Below are positions 54,217-62,954 of a DNA stretch of 64,000 nt, piece by piece. The stretch is taken from positions 1,036,082 to 1,100,081 of the forward strand of contig NZ_JAPVBL010000001.1 in NCBI RefSeq assembly GCF_026967935.1. The letters are read 5' to 3'. The first letter of the stretch is position 1. Every line of letters begins with the position of its first letter. The DNA is from Modestobacter sp. VKM Ac-2982 (GTDB lineage Bacteria; Actinomycetota; Actinomycetes; Mycobacteriales; Geodermatophilaceae). The notes below the pieces were generated by a model. It saw nothing but the letters and a program-made list of their open reading frames with translations. It searched no databases and was not told where the DNA came from. The position numbers and the translations under genes were made by a program.

Positions 54217-55902
54217 TCAGGCCGAGGGCTCGGCGCCGCCGCCGCCACTGCCGCCGCGGCCACCGCGACGGCGGCGACGCCGTGGCCGGCCGCCCTCACC
54301 GCCGTCCGTGGACGCGGCCATGGCGGGCGACCCGCTCTCGGCACCGGGACCGTCGATCGCCGCAGCGGCCCCGGCGGCGGCGGCGCCGTTGCCCCGGGTG
54401 CGCTGCCGCGGACGGCTCTTGGGCGGCCCGGCCGTGGGCTGGTCGTCCTCGGCGGGGGAGCTGCTGCGGCCCGGGCCGGAGGAGGTGCCGCCGGCGCGCT
54501 GGCGCTTGCCGGTCTCCCCGAGGTCCTCGAGGGTCTCGGCGCCCAGGCCCTCGCGGGTGCGCTGGGCCCGGGGGAGCCGCCCGGTCGACGTCGTCGGGAC
54601 GTCGAGGTCGCTGTAGACCCACGGCGAGGTGGAGTAGGTCTCCGGCGGGTCGGCGAAGTCCAGGTCCAGGGCCTTGTTGATCAGCTGCCAGCGGGGGATG
54701 TCGTCCCAGTCGACCAAGGTGACGGCGACGCCGGTGCTGCCGGCGCGGCCGGTGCGGCCGATCCGGTGCACGTAGGTCTTCTCGTCCTCGGGGCACTGGT
54801 AGTTGACGACGTGGCTGACCCCGGTGACGTCGATGCCGCGGGCGGCGACGTCGGTGGCGACCAGCACGTCGACCTTGCCCGCCCGGAAGGCCCGCAGCGC
54901 CTGCTCGCGGGCGCCCTGGCCGAGGTCACCGTGCACGGCGGCCGCGGCGAAACCGCGGTCGACCAGCTCGTCGGCGACCTTCTGCGCGGTCCGCTTGGTG
55001 CGGCAGAACACCATCACCAGGCCACGGTCCCGGGACTGCAGCACCCGGGACAGCAGCTCGGGCTTGTCCAGGTTGTGCGCCCGGTAGATGAACTGCGTGG
55101 TCTGCGGAACCGTCGAGCCCTCGTCGTTGCCGTGCGCCCGGATGTGCGTGGGCTGGGTCATGAACGACCGCGAGAGCGTCACGATCGGGCCGGGCATCGT
55201 CGCGGAGAAGAGCATCGTCTGCCGCTTGTCCGGGACCATCGCCAGGATGCGCTCGATGTCGGGCAGGAAGCCCAGGTCGAGCATCTCGTCGGCCTCGTCG
55301 AGGACCAGGCCGCGGACCTTGCCCAGGATCAGGTCTCCCCGCTGCGCCAGGTCGAGCAGCCGGCCGGGGGTGCCGACGACGACCTCGACGCCGGCCTGCA
55401 GCGCGGCGACCTGCGGTTCGAAGGCGCGGCCGCCGTAGATGGCCTGCACCCGGATGCCGCGCTTGGCGCCGGCGGCGGACAGGTCCCGGGAGACCTGGAC
55501 GCACAGCTCACGGGTGGGGACGACGACGAGGGCCTGCGGCACGCCGTCGCCGCCCTCGGCCGGGGGGACGACGCGCTGCAGCAGCGGGACGCCGAAGCCC
55601 AGCGTCTTGCCGGTGCCGGTGCGGGCCTGCCCGATGAGGTCGTTGCCGGCCAGGGCGAGCGGGAGCGTCAGCTCCTGGATGGCGAAGGTGCGGGTGATCC
55701 CGACCTCGGCCAGCGCGGCCACGATGTCGGGGTGCACGTCGAAGTCGCTGAACAGCGGGCTGTCGGGGGCGACGGGCGCGCCGCCCAGCTCCTCGACCTG
55801 CTGCTCGAGCTCCTCGGGAGCGGGCGCGCCGGTCTCGGCGTGCTCCAGCTCCGGAGCGGCGGGGGTGCTGCTGGCAGTGGCTGTGTTCTCGGTGGAGGTC
55901 AG
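54217..55902 (-). CDS. rhlE: DEAD-box RNA helicase RhlE
   Basis: ATP-dependent RNA unwinding, ribosome assembly and cold growth in relatives. The protein has the Q-motif FAIQELTLPLAL, Walker A ARTGTGKT, PTRELC, VLDEADEML, SATMPG, and HRIGRTGRAG, then a long disordered Gly/Arg/Pro C-terminal tail. No ATG or GTG lies in frame before the Q-motif. CTG at 55902 follows GAGGCGAGAG and gives LTSTENT, resembling the family's MTSTE start. The only alternative is TTG 56025, which would add 41 unlike residues. I chose the CTG, with caution. Confidence 0.85.
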   Translation of the reverse strand: MTSTENTATASSTPAAPELEHAETGAPAPEELEQQVEELGGAPVAPDSPLFSDFDVHPDIVAALAEVGITRTFAIQELTLPLALAGNDLIGQARTGTGKTLGFGVPLLQRVVPPAEGGDGVPQALVVVPTRELCVQVSRDLSAAGAKRGIRVQAIYGGRAFEPQVAALQAGVEVVVGTPGRLLDLAQRGDLILGKVRGLVLDEADEMLDLGFLPDIERILAMVPDKRQTMLFSATMPGPIVTLSRSFMTQPTHIRAHGNDEGSTVPQTTQFIYRAHNLDKPELLSRVLQSRDRGLVMVFCRTKRTAQKVADELVDRGFAAAAVHGDLGQGAREQALRAFRAGKVDVLVATDVAARGIDVTGVSHVVNYQCPEDEKTYVHRIGRTGRAGSTGVAVTLVDWDDIPRWQLINKALDLDFADPPETYSTSPWVYSDLDVPTTSTGRLPRAQRTREGLGAETLEDLGETGKRQRAGGTSSGPGRSSSPAEDDQPTAGPPKSRPRQRTRGNGAAAAGAAAAIDGPGAESGSPAMAASTDGGEGGRPRRRRRRGGRGGSGGGGAEPSA

Positions 55903-56288
55903 TTCTCTCGCCTCGGTCTGGTGGGGGACCGCGGTGCGTCGTCGGTGCCTGAACTCGGTCTCGAGTTCCAGCGTTGCCCGACTCGCTCGCCGGTCCCGGG
56001 GTCGGTTCCGGGATGTTCGATCCAAGCGCCGACGCGGCCAGCAGACCGGGCGTCGAGTGCAGACTGCCCGGGAGACGGCCCTCGGAGGGCCGGCCTCGAG
56101 GAGGTGATCCGGCGGTCATCAGCGCACACGGAGATTGCGCACGAACAACGAGCCTGGCGGCCCGCCGATTCCATCCTAGCGTGACCAGCCCGTTAGCCTC
56201 GCTGGGCTGCCGTGCGACACGGGCCCGAAGGTGTCGCGACGGCGGCCGACGGCGCACCCGCGCCGGTGGCGCACCAGGAGGGGGAGCC
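55903..56288. promoter_or_regulatory. Divergent rhlE / MiaE-like regulatory region with long structured rhlE leader
   Basis: 386 bp without a gene. Minus-strand TAGGAT (56178-56173) and plus-strand TAGCGT (56177-56182) overlap and could serve divergent transcripts. The rhlE leader would be about 260 nt. It contains GAACTCG-GTCT-CGAGTTC (55951-55968), the palindrome GGCCCTC-G-GAGGGCC (56077-56091) and, on the minus strand, GGATCACCTCCT (56110-56099), identical to the 3' end of 16S rRNA. Confidence 0.45.
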
Positions 56289-56963
56289 GTGACCAGCGTC
56301 GAGGAGAGCCCCGGCCGACCGGCCGCTGAGCCGGCGGTCATCGACCTGCTGGGCGTGCTGGCCTACGCCGAGCTGACCGCGTTCGACCGGCTCGCCGAGG
56401 ACGCCCGGTTGGCGCCGACGCTCGAGGGCCGCGCCGCCCTGGCCCGGATGGCCGCGGCCGAGATCGGGCACCACGACCGGCTGACCCAGCGACTGCGCGA
56501 GCTCGGCGTGGACGTGGCCCGGGCGATGGCCCCGTTCGTCGCCGCACTGGACGCCTTCCACGACGGCACCCGGGCCAGCACCTGGCTGGAGGGGCTGGTC
56601 AAGGCCTACGTCGGTGACGGGCTGGCCACCGACTTCTACCGGGAGGTCGCGGTGTTCCTGCCGCAGCCGGACCGGGCGCTGGTCGAGGAGGTCCTCGCCG
56701 ACACCGGGCACGCCGACTTCGCGCTCCGGGAGGTCCGGGCCGCCCTCGCCGCCGACCCCACGCTCACCGGCCGGCTGGCGCTGTGGGCGCGCCGGTTGGT
56801 CGGCGAGGCGCTGACCCAGTCCCAGGCGGTCATCGCCGAGCACGAGCAACTGGCCGACCTGCTCATCGCCGGCACCGGGGACCTGACCGGGGTGGGCCGG
56901 CTGCTCCAGCGCCTCACCACCGCCCACTCGGTCCGCATGCAGGCCCTCGGCCTGAACCCGTGA
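56289..56963 (+). CDS. Ferritin-like / MiaE-like hydroxylase fold protein (Rv3210c-like)
   Basis: A 224-aa four-helix protein with di-iron-type ligands spaced as in tRNA-(ms2io6A) hydroxylase: YAELTAFDRLAEDA, EIGHHDRLTQRL, STWLEGLVKAY, and DTGHADFALREV. The E...ExxH pattern repeats twice, which supports a ferritin-like metal site. Whether it modifies tRNA is unknown. GTG 56289 is preceded by GGGGAGCC. Its stop starts the second copy of the structured repeat. Confidence 0.75.
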   Translation: MTSVEESPGRPAAEPAVIDLLGVLAYAELTAFDRLAEDARLAPTLEGRAALARMAAAEIGHHDRLTQRLRELGVDVARAMAPFVAALDAFHDGTRASTWLEGLVKAYVGDGLATDFYREVAVFLPQPDRALVEEVLADTGHADFALREVRAALAADPTLTGRLALWARRLVGEALTQSQAVIAEHEQLADLLIAGTGDLTGVGRLLQRLTTAHSVRMQALGLNP

Positions 56964-57021
56964 GGGAGGACCCCGGCGCCCCCCACACCTCGCGAGCTCG
57001 GCGCGGGACCCTGCGCCGGGG
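56961..57021 (+). repeat. Structured 3' element, copy 2 (begins at the MiaE-like stop codon)
   Basis: TGAGGGAGGA at the stop codon, then a perfect 9-bp stem (CCCCGGCGC at 56971-56979 with GCGCCGGGG at 57013-57021) around a 33-nt loop. The loop is 29/33 identical to that at 20159-20191; the stem sequence is entirely different from copy 1. Confidence 0.7.
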
Positions 57022-57031
57022 CCGGGACACG

Positions 57032-57068
57032 CGACAGGGCGCCACCGCGGTGCGGTGGCGCCCTGTCG
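57032..57068. terminator. 17-bp perfect hairpin between convergent genes
   Basis: CGACAGGGCGCCACCGC / GCGGTGGCGCCCTGTCG with a 3-nt loop, 10 nt after the repeat element and 16 nt from the DUF3107 stop. Strong bidirectional terminator candidate. Confidence 0.75.
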
Positions 57069-57083
57069 TGGTCGTGCGGTCGG

Positions 57084-57314
57084 TCAGCTGCTGATGAAGC
57101 CCACCCGGCGCTGGTCGGCCTCGGCGATCTCGACGTAGGCGATCCGGTCGGTCGGGACGACGACGCGCCGACCGCGCTCGTCCACCAGCGTGAGCAGGCC
57201 GTCCTTGGAGCCGGTCATGGCCTTGGACACCTCGGCCGCGATCTCGTCCGGGCTCTTGGGGCTGTCGATGACCAGCTCGCGGGGGGAGTGTTGGACACCG
57301 ATCTTTACTTCCAC
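57084..57314 (-). CDS. DUF3107 family protein (TB9.4-like)
   Basis: A 76-aa conserved actinobacterial protein: MEVKIGVQHSPRELVIDSPKS, then TLVDERGRRVVVPTDRIAYVEIAEADQRRVGF. In M. tuberculosis the same small gene lies between the TetR and rhlE genes. Function unknown; the fold looks like a small beta-rich domain. GTG 57314 has AGGAGG 9 nt upstream. Confidence 0.85.
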   Translation of the reverse strand: MEVKIGVQHSPRELVIDSPKSPDEIAAEVSKAMTGSKDGLLTLVDERGRRVVVPTDRIAYVEIAEADQRRVGFISS

Positions 57315-57391
57315 GCGGGGATGCCTCCTCAGGTCCGGCTACTGACCACCCACGCTAGTCCAGCCCGGCGGCAGGCATCCGGTCCAGCCGG

Positions 57392-58060
57392 TCAGCCGTC
57401 AGCGAACGTGGCCGGTCCGTCGGCGTCCTCACGCAGCGGGAAGCCCGACATGCCGCGCCAGCCCAGGGACGACGCGAGCGCCACGGCCTCGTCCCGGGAC
57501 ACGGTGCCCTTGCGGGCCAGCCACCACCGGGCGCTCGTCTCGGCCAGCCCGGTCATCCCTGCGGACAGCAGCAGCGCCCGCTCGGGGTCCGCGCCGGTCT
57601 CCATCGCGATGACCTCGGCGATGGCCTCGATGCACTGCCGGGCGCCGCGGTCGGCGATCCGCCGGACGTCGGGGTCGTTGCGCAGGTCGGACTCGAACAC
57701 CAGCCGGAACGCCTCGCCGTCGGCGTCCACGAAGTCGAAGTAGGCGCCGACCGCACCGTCGACCCGCTCGCGGTTGTCCTCGGTGCCGGCCATCGCCTCG
57801 CGCACCCGGTCGGTGAGCTCGTCGACCTGCTGTTCCAGCAGCGCCAGGTAGAGCTCCCGCTTGCCGGGGAAGTGCTGGTAGAGCACCGGCTTGCTGACCC
57901 CGGCCCGGTCGGCGATGTCGTCCATCGCCGCGGCGTGGAACCCCTGGGCGACGAAGACGTCCTGGGCGGCCCGGAGCAGCTGCAGGCGCCGGGCACCGCG
58001 CGGCAGCCGGGCGGTGCGGCGGGCGGCCGGCGGCACGGGTACGGGTCGGCTGGGTCGCAT
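57392..58060 (-). CDS. TetR-family transcriptional regulator (Rv3208-like)
   Basis: A 222-aa regulator: N-terminal helix-turn-helix (DVFVAQGFHAAAMDDIADRAGVSKPVLYQHFPGKRELYLALLE) and an all-helical ligand domain (YFDFVDADGEAFRLVFESDLRND). Its ligand and targets are unknown. ATG 58060 is 9 nt after minus-strand TAACAT. It is divergent from the hydrolase gene at 58154. Confidence 0.88.
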   Translation of the reverse strand: MRPSRPVPVPPAARRTARLPRGARRLQLLRAAQDVFVAQGFHAAAMDDIADRAGVSKPVLYQHFPGKRELYLALLEQQVDELTDRVREAMAGTEDNRERVDGAVGAYFDFVDADGEAFRLVFESDLRNDPDVRRIADRGARQCIEAIAEVIAMETGADPERALLLSAGMTGLAETSARWWLARKGTVSRDEAVALASSLGWRGMSGFPLREDADGPATFADG

Positions 58061-58069
58061 GGCCCGGCG

Positions 58070-58075
58070 ATGTTA
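58070..58075 (-). promoter_or_regulatory. -10 element of the TetR gene
   Basis: Minus-strand TAACAT, 9 nt before ATG 58060; a very short leader or leaderless transcript. Confidence 0.45.
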
Positions 58076-58140
58076 CCGGCGCACCGCACGGACGACGCCC
58101 CGCCCCGGTCCGTTCGCCGCGGCGTCACGGCGCGGTGATC

Positions 58141-58146
58141 TACCGT
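58141..58146 (+). promoter_or_regulatory. -10 element of leaderless hydrolase gene
   Basis: TACCGT, 7 nt, then the GTG at 58154. Confidence 0.5.
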
Positions 58147-58153
58147 CGGGTGG

Positions 58154-59194
58154 GTGACCGACGCCCGGCTGTCCTCGGTGCCGCTGCCGCGGCCCGGTGC
58201 CCTCCTCCCGCCCTGGCCCGGTGCGATGGTGCCGATCACCGGCGGCGAGGTCTTCGTCCGGCACACGCCCTGGTGCGGCCCGCTGCCGGGCAGCGACCCG
58301 GTCGAGGGGGAGGCGCCGCACGAGCGGGCGCTCTACGTCCACGGGCTGGGTGGCGCCTCGACCAACTGGACCGACCTGGCGGCATTGCTCGCGGTCCGGT
58401 TCGACGGCTGGGCCCTGGACCTGCCCGGGTTCGGCCAGTCGGCGCCGCCGCCCCGCTACTCCATCCACCGGCACGTCCAGGCGGTCGTCGACGTCCTGGA
58501 GTGGATCGTCGCCCGGCCCGGCCCCGGGCAGGGCCGCCCCGTGCACCTGGTGGGCAACTCGCTCGGCGGCCTGGTCAGCGTGTGGGTCGCCGCCCGCCGT
58601 CCGGACCTCGTCGCGACCCTCACCCTGATCTCCGCCGCCATGCCGGTCTACCGGGTCCCGGCGGCGTTCGACCGGGCGATCGCGCTGGTGCTGCTGCCCG
58701 GCGTCCCGGCGCTGGCCGAACGGCGGCTCGCCGGCGCCAGCCCCGAGCAGCGCGTCCGCGGGCTGCTGCAGATGTGCTTCGGCGACCCGAGCCGGGTGCC
58801 GCCGGAGCGGGTCGCCGAGGCGGTGGAGGAGACCCGGCGCCGGGACGAGCAGCCCTGGGCGGGCCAGGCGCTCACCCGCAGCCTGCGCGGCCTGATGAGC
58901 TCCTACCTGCGGGTGGGGCGGGCCAACGCCTGGCGGATGGCCCGCTCGGTGCGGGCGCCGTCCCTGGTGGTCTGGGGGGACCGGGACAAGCTGGTCGACC
59001 CCGAGCTCGCGCCGAGACTGGCCGAGGTGCTGCCCGACGCCCGGTTGCAGGTGCAGGCGGGCATCGGGCACCTGGCGATGCTGGAGGCCCCGGAGCCCAC
59101 GGCTCGGGCGGTGCTCGGCCTGGCCGAGGACGCCGCACGGGAGTGCGAGCGGGACCGCACCGACGGTGCCGATCTCCCCACCGGACAGGTGTGA
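58154..59194 (+). CDS. Alpha/beta hydrolase
   Basis: A 346-aa alpha/beta-hydrolase: ALYVHGLGGASTNWTDLAALL, LDLPGFGQSAPP, the nucleophile elbow GNSLGG, VVWGDRDKLVDPEL (Asp) and GIGHLAMLEAPE (His). The substrate is unknown; similar genes next to DUF3152 are common in actinobacteria. The GTG at 58154 is set by the -10 seven nt upstream. It lies 75 bp before the DUF3152 gene. Confidence 0.87.
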   Translation: MTDARLSSVPLPRPGALLPPWPGAMVPITGGEVFVRHTPWCGPLPGSDPVEGEAPHERALYVHGLGGASTNWTDLAALLAVRFDGWALDLPGFGQSAPPPRYSIHRHVQAVVDVLEWIVARPGPGQGRPVHLVGNSLGGLVSVWVAARRPDLVATLTLISAAMPVYRVPAAFDRAIALVLLPGVPALAERRLAGASPEQRVRGLLQMCFGDPSRVPPERVAEAVEETRRRDEQPWAGQALTRSLRGLMSSYLRVGRANAWRMARSVRAPSLVVWGDRDKLVDPELAPRLAEVLPDARLQVQAGIGHLAMLEAPEPTARAVLGLAEDAARECERDRTDGADLPTGQV

Positions 59195-59269
59195 CCGACC
59201 TCCGCCGGACGACGCCGCACCGGGTCCGCGTCTCCCGGGGTGCCGCTGCGTCGTGAGATCCTGGCCGCC

Positions 59270-60187
59270 GTGACGAGCTCGGGACGCCGCCCGTCCGGAC
59301 GACGGCCGGGAGCCGAACCGCTGGTCGCCCGCCGTGACCCGGCCCGCTCCGTGCGCCCCGCCGTGCTGCCACGCGGCCGGTTCCGCCGGTTCGTCCGCCG
59401 GTACGGCTGGCGGGCCTACGCCGTGCCGTTGCTGGCCATCGCCACCCTGGTGACCCTGGTGGACGTCGTCCGGCCGGGCGGCGGCGGGGGCCCCGCCCCG
59501 ACGTCGACGGCCGCGGCCGACCTGTCCGCGCCGGCCACCCCGATCGCCCCGCAGGTCACCGAGGCCGAGGGGGAGGGGATGCCGGCCGCGGCGTCCAGCA
59601 CACCGACATCGGCCCCGGCGGAGGCCGTCCCCGCCGCACCGACCTACGTCGAGCAGGGCGCCGGGAGCGTGAGCGTGGTCGACGGCACGTCCGGGGTGTA
59701 CGGCACCGGGCCGCTGGAGCGCTTCGTCGTGGAGATCGAGGACGGCATCGGCGTCGACGGCGCCGCGTTCGCCGCCGCCGTCGAGGCCACCCTCGGTGAT
59801 CCCCGGTCCTGGGGGAACGGCGGCCGGCTGTCCTTCCAGCGGGTGGGTGCCGCCGAGGCCGCGGCCGGCGCGTACGAGTTCCGGGTCAGCCTGGTCAGCC
59901 CGGGCAGCATGGAGGTCTACTGCCCCGGCGTCGGCACCGGCGGCTACACGTCCTGCCGCTACGGCGAGCGGGCGGTCATCAACCTGGCCCGCTGGGAGAC
60001 CGCCGTCCCCGACTACGGCGGGGACATCACCACCTACCGCCAGTACGTGGTCAACCACGAGGTCGGGCACGCCCTCGGTCAGGGTCACCAGCCCTGTCCC
60101 GGCGCCGGGCAGCTGGCCCCGGTGATGCAGCAGCAGACCCTCGGCCTGCAGACCTGCGTGAAGAACGCCTGGCCGTTCCCGTCGTGA
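59270..60187 (+). CDS. DUF3152 secreted metzincin-like protein (Rv3207c-like)
   Basis: A 305-aa protein with a basic N-terminus, one helix (AYAVPLLAIATLVTLVDVV), an Ala/Pro/Thr linker of ~90 residues, and an exported catalytic domain. The domain has FVVEIEDGIGVDGAAFAAAVEATLGDPRSWG and the zinc motif H263-E-V-G-H267-A-L-G-Q-G-H273, the extended metzincin HExxHxxGxxH. Probably a membrane-tethered or secreted zinc protease. GTG 59270 is chosen; GTG 59240 is open. Confidence 0.83.
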   Translation: MTSSGRRPSGRRPGAEPLVARRDPARSVRPAVLPRGRFRRFVRRYGWRAYAVPLLAIATLVTLVDVVRPGGGGGPAPTSTAAADLSAPATPIAPQVTEAEGEGMPAAASSTPTSAPAEAVPAAPTYVEQGAGSVSVVDGTSGVYGTGPLERFVVEIEDGIGVDGAAFAAAVEATLGDPRSWGNGGRLSFQRVGAAEAAAGAYEFRVSLVSPGSMEVYCPGVGTGGYTSCRYGERAVINLARWETAVPDYGGDITTYRQYVVNHEVGHALGQGHQPCPGAGQLAPVMQQQTLGLQTCVKNAWPFPS

Positions 60188-60322
60188 CCCTCCGGACCAC
60201 ACCCCGGCCAGGTGCCGTTCTCGAAGGGCTCCCGACGGACGTGCAGCGGGTCTAGGGTCTCTGCTGGTGCGCCGGGAAGCCTGGTCGGCAGTCGTGTTCC
60301 CGACTGCGATCGGAGGGCTCCG

Positions 60323-61258
60323 ATGCCCGTCCCTGCCCCTGCCGTGCCCGCGCTGCGCGCCGAGCACCTGAGCAAGCGGTTCTCCCGGACGGTCGCCGTC
60401 GACGACCTCTCCCTGTCGGTCTCCCCGGGAGAGGTGTTCGGCTTCCTGGGCCCGAACGGAGCCGGCAAGTCCACGACGATCCGGATGGTCCTGGGGCTGC
60501 TGCGCCCCTCCGGTGGTCACGTCGAGGTGTTCGGCGTCCCCGCGCACGACGTGGGCCGGGCACACCGCCACCTCGCGTACGTCCCCGCCGACGTCGCCCT
60601 CTGGCCGGCGCTGACCGGGCGGGAGTGTCTGGACCTGCTCGCCGGCGTCGGCCCGGGCACCGACCTGGACTACCGGGCCGAGCTCGTCGAGCGGTTCGCC
60701 TTGGACCCGGACCGGCGGTCGCGCACCTACTCGACCGGCAACCGGCAGAAGGTCGCCCTGGTCGCCGCGTTCGCCACCCGCGCGCCGCTGCTGGTCCTGG
60801 ACGAGCCGACCAGTGGGCTGGACCCGCTGATGGAGCGGGAGTTCCGCCGCTGCGTGACCGAGGCCGCGGACCGCGGGCAGACGGTGTTCCTGAGCTCGCA
60901 CCAGCTCGCCGAGGTCGAGGCGGTCTGCGGCCGGGTGGGCATCCTGCGTCAGGGCCGGCTGGTGGAGGTCGCCGGGCTGCGGGAGCTGCGGCGGCTGCGC
61001 CGCTCGGAGATCAGCGTGACCCTGGCCCACCCGGTCGCCGCGGGAGTCGGGTTCGACGGCGTCGACGGCGTCGCCGACCTGCAGTGGCGCTCGCCGGTCG
61101 AGCTGACGATGACGCTGGCCGGGCCGCCCGCCCCGGTGCTGCGTGCACTGGCCGGTCTGGAGGTCGTCGCCCTCGACGTGCGTGAGCCCTCGCTGGAGGA
61201 GCTCTTCCTCGACTTCTACGGCGACCACCGGTCCTCGCGCGAGGAGCTGCGGGCATGA
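60323..61258 (+). CDS. ABC transporter ATP-binding protein
   Basis: A 311-aa ATPase: Walker A GPNGAGKST, a signature that reads YSTGNRQKVALVAAF instead of LSGGQ, Walker B LLVLDEPTSGLDP, and switch SSHQL. This variant signature is found in drug- or lantibiotic-type exporters (CcmA-like). ATG 60323 is preceded by CGGAGG. It overlaps its permease by 4 nt. Confidence 0.9.
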   Translation: MPVPAPAVPALRAEHLSKRFSRTVAVDDLSLSVSPGEVFGFLGPNGAGKSTTIRMVLGLLRPSGGHVEVFGVPAHDVGRAHRHLAYVPADVALWPALTGRECLDLLAGVGPGTDLDYRAELVERFALDPDRRSRTYSTGNRQKVALVAAFATRAPLLVLDEPTSGLDPLMEREFRRCVTEAADRGQTVFLSSHQLAEVEAVCGRVGILRQGRLVEVAGLRELRRLRRSEISVTLAHPVAAGVGFDGVDGVADLQWRSPVELTMTLAGPPAPVLRALAGLEVVALDVREPSLEELFLDFYGDHRSSREELRA

Positions 61259-62898
61259 CCGCCGGCACCGCGGCCGCCCCCACGACGTCCGCGGCGGGGA
61301 GGGCGCCGGAGCCGGGTGCGGCCGGCTGGGTGGTGACCGCACTGGCGGTGCGGTCGGTCAGTCGGGGCGCCGTCCTGGTCGCCGGGGTCGCCGCGGGCAT
61401 GGCGGCGCTGGTCGCGGTCCAGCACCGGCAGCTGGACCAGGAGCTGGCCGGGGCGTCGCTGGCGGCGCTGGCGGAGAACCCGGCCATCCGCACCCTGTTC
61501 GGCCCGCCGGTCGCCCTCGACGACCCGGGCGGTTTCACCGTGTGGCGCACCGGGACGGCGATCGCGGTGCTCGTCGGCGTCTGGGCGGCGCTCGCCGCGA
61601 CCCGGGTCACCCGGGGCGAGGAGGAGGTCGGCCGCTGGGACCTCCTGCTGGCCGGCCGGCTGAGGCTGCCGGCCGTGCTGCTGCGGCACCTGGCCGTGCT
61701 CCTCGGCGCGGCCGCGCTCGTCGGCGCCGGCACGGCCGCCGGCCTGGTGCTGGCCGGCACCGCGACGACCGGCGCGGTGCTGTTCGGTGCGCTCATCGGT
61801 GGCACCGGCATGGTGGGGGCGGCGCTGGGCGCGCTCGCCGCGCAGCTGCTGGCCGAGCGCCGGGCCGCCGCCGGTCTGGCGGTGGGGGTGCTGCTGGCCG
61901 GTCTGCTGACCCGGATGGTCGCCGACGGGGTGCCCGCGCTCGGGTGGCTGCACTGGCTCAGCCCGTTCGGACTGCTCGGCCGGAGCGCCCCGTTCGCCGC
62001 CGACCGGGTGCTGCCGCTGGTCGTGCTGGCCGCCGCCGTCGCCCTGTTGGTCGCGGCGGCGGCGACGGTCGCCACGCGCCGGGACGTCGGCAGCGGGCCG
62101 TGGCGTCGCTCCGGCGCCGTCGCGTCCGGCACCCGGGAGCTGCGGTCGCTGCCCGCGCTGGCGGCCCGCCACACCGGCCGCCCGGTCGTGGGCTGGGGGG
62201 CCGCCGTGGTCGCCTACTTCCTGCTCATCGGCCTGCTGGCCACGACGATGACCGACTTCCTGACCGAGAACCCGCGCTTCGCCGAGCTGGCCGCCCGGGC
62301 CGGCTTCGCCGAGCTCGGCAGCGTGCGGGGCTACGTGGCCTCGCTGTTCACCCTGCTGGCCGTGCCCGTCGGCGGGTTCGTCGCCAGCCGGGTCGCCGCC
62401 ACGGCGGCCGACGAGGTCGCCGGCCGCCTCACGCTGCTCTACTCGCTGCCGGTGCGCCGGGTCCGCTGGCTGGCCGCCGAGCTGACCGGCGTGGCCACCG
62501 GCGCCGTCCTGCTCGCCGGTGTCGCCGGGCTGGCGACCTGGCTGGGCGCCACCTGGGTGGGTGCGGACCTGTCCGCCGGTGCGGCGCTGGCGGGGGTGCT
62601 GAACGTGCTGCCGATCGTGGCGGTGTGCCTGGGTGCGGCGGTCGCGGCGCTGGCGTGGGCGCCGGCCGCCGTCCTGCCGCTGGGGGTGCTGCCGGCCGCC
62701 GGCGGCTACCTGCTGCTGGTGCTCGCCGACACCCTGGCCTGGCCGGGCTGGGTCCGCGGGCTGTCGCCCTTCGCCCACGTCGCGGCGGTGCCCGCCGAGC
62801 CGGTGGACGTGCCCGGGCTGGCCGGGCTGCTGGTGGTGGCCGCAGCGCTGACCGCTGCAGGCCTGGCCGGGTACCGGCGGCGGGACCTGCGCGGATGA
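61255..62898 (+). CDS. ABC transporter permease
   Basis: A 547-aa membrane protein with about 12 helices arranged as two homologous halves. Motifs DPGGFTVWRTGTAIAVLVGVWAAL and ENPRFAELAARAGFAELGSVRGYVASLFTLL recur once in each half (residues ~85 and ~335), showing an internal duplication. This is the exporter type that pairs with CcmA-like ATPases. The substrate is not predictable. The ATG overlaps the ATPase stop by 4 nt. Confidence 0.88.
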   Translation: MTAGTAAAPTTSAAGRAPEPGAAGWVVTALAVRSVSRGAVLVAGVAAGMAALVAVQHRQLDQELAGASLAALAENPAIRTLFGPPVALDDPGGFTVWRTGTAIAVLVGVWAALAATRVTRGEEEVGRWDLLLAGRLRLPAVLLRHLAVLLGAAALVGAGTAAGLVLAGTATTGAVLFGALIGGTGMVGAALGALAAQLLAERRAAAGLAVGVLLAGLLTRMVADGVPALGWLHWLSPFGLLGRSAPFAADRVLPLVVLAAAVALLVAAAATVATRRDVGSGPWRRSGAVASGTRELRSLPALAARHTGRPVVGWGAAVVAYFLLIGLLATTMTDFLTENPRFAELAARAGFAELGSVRGYVASLFTLLAVPVGGFVASRVAATAADEVAGRLTLLYSLPVRRVRWLAAELTGVATGAVLLAGVAGLATWLGATWVGADLSAGAALAGVLNVLPIVAVCLGAAVAALAWAPAAVLPLGVLPAAGGYLLLVLADTLAWPGWVRGLSPFAHVAAVPAEPVDVPGLAGLLVVAAALTAAGLAGYRRRDLRG

Positions 62899-62954
62899 CC
62901 CCGGGCCGGACGCGGGAAGAGGACCGCGTGCCACGCTGTTGGGCAGATCAGGAC

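Noticed and set aside
55951-55968. LexA/SOS box in GAACTCGGTCTCGAGTTC
   Set aside because: Actinobacterial SOS boxes are TCGAAC-N4-GTTCGA; here the GAAC and GTTC half-sites are 10 bp apart and the arms differ.
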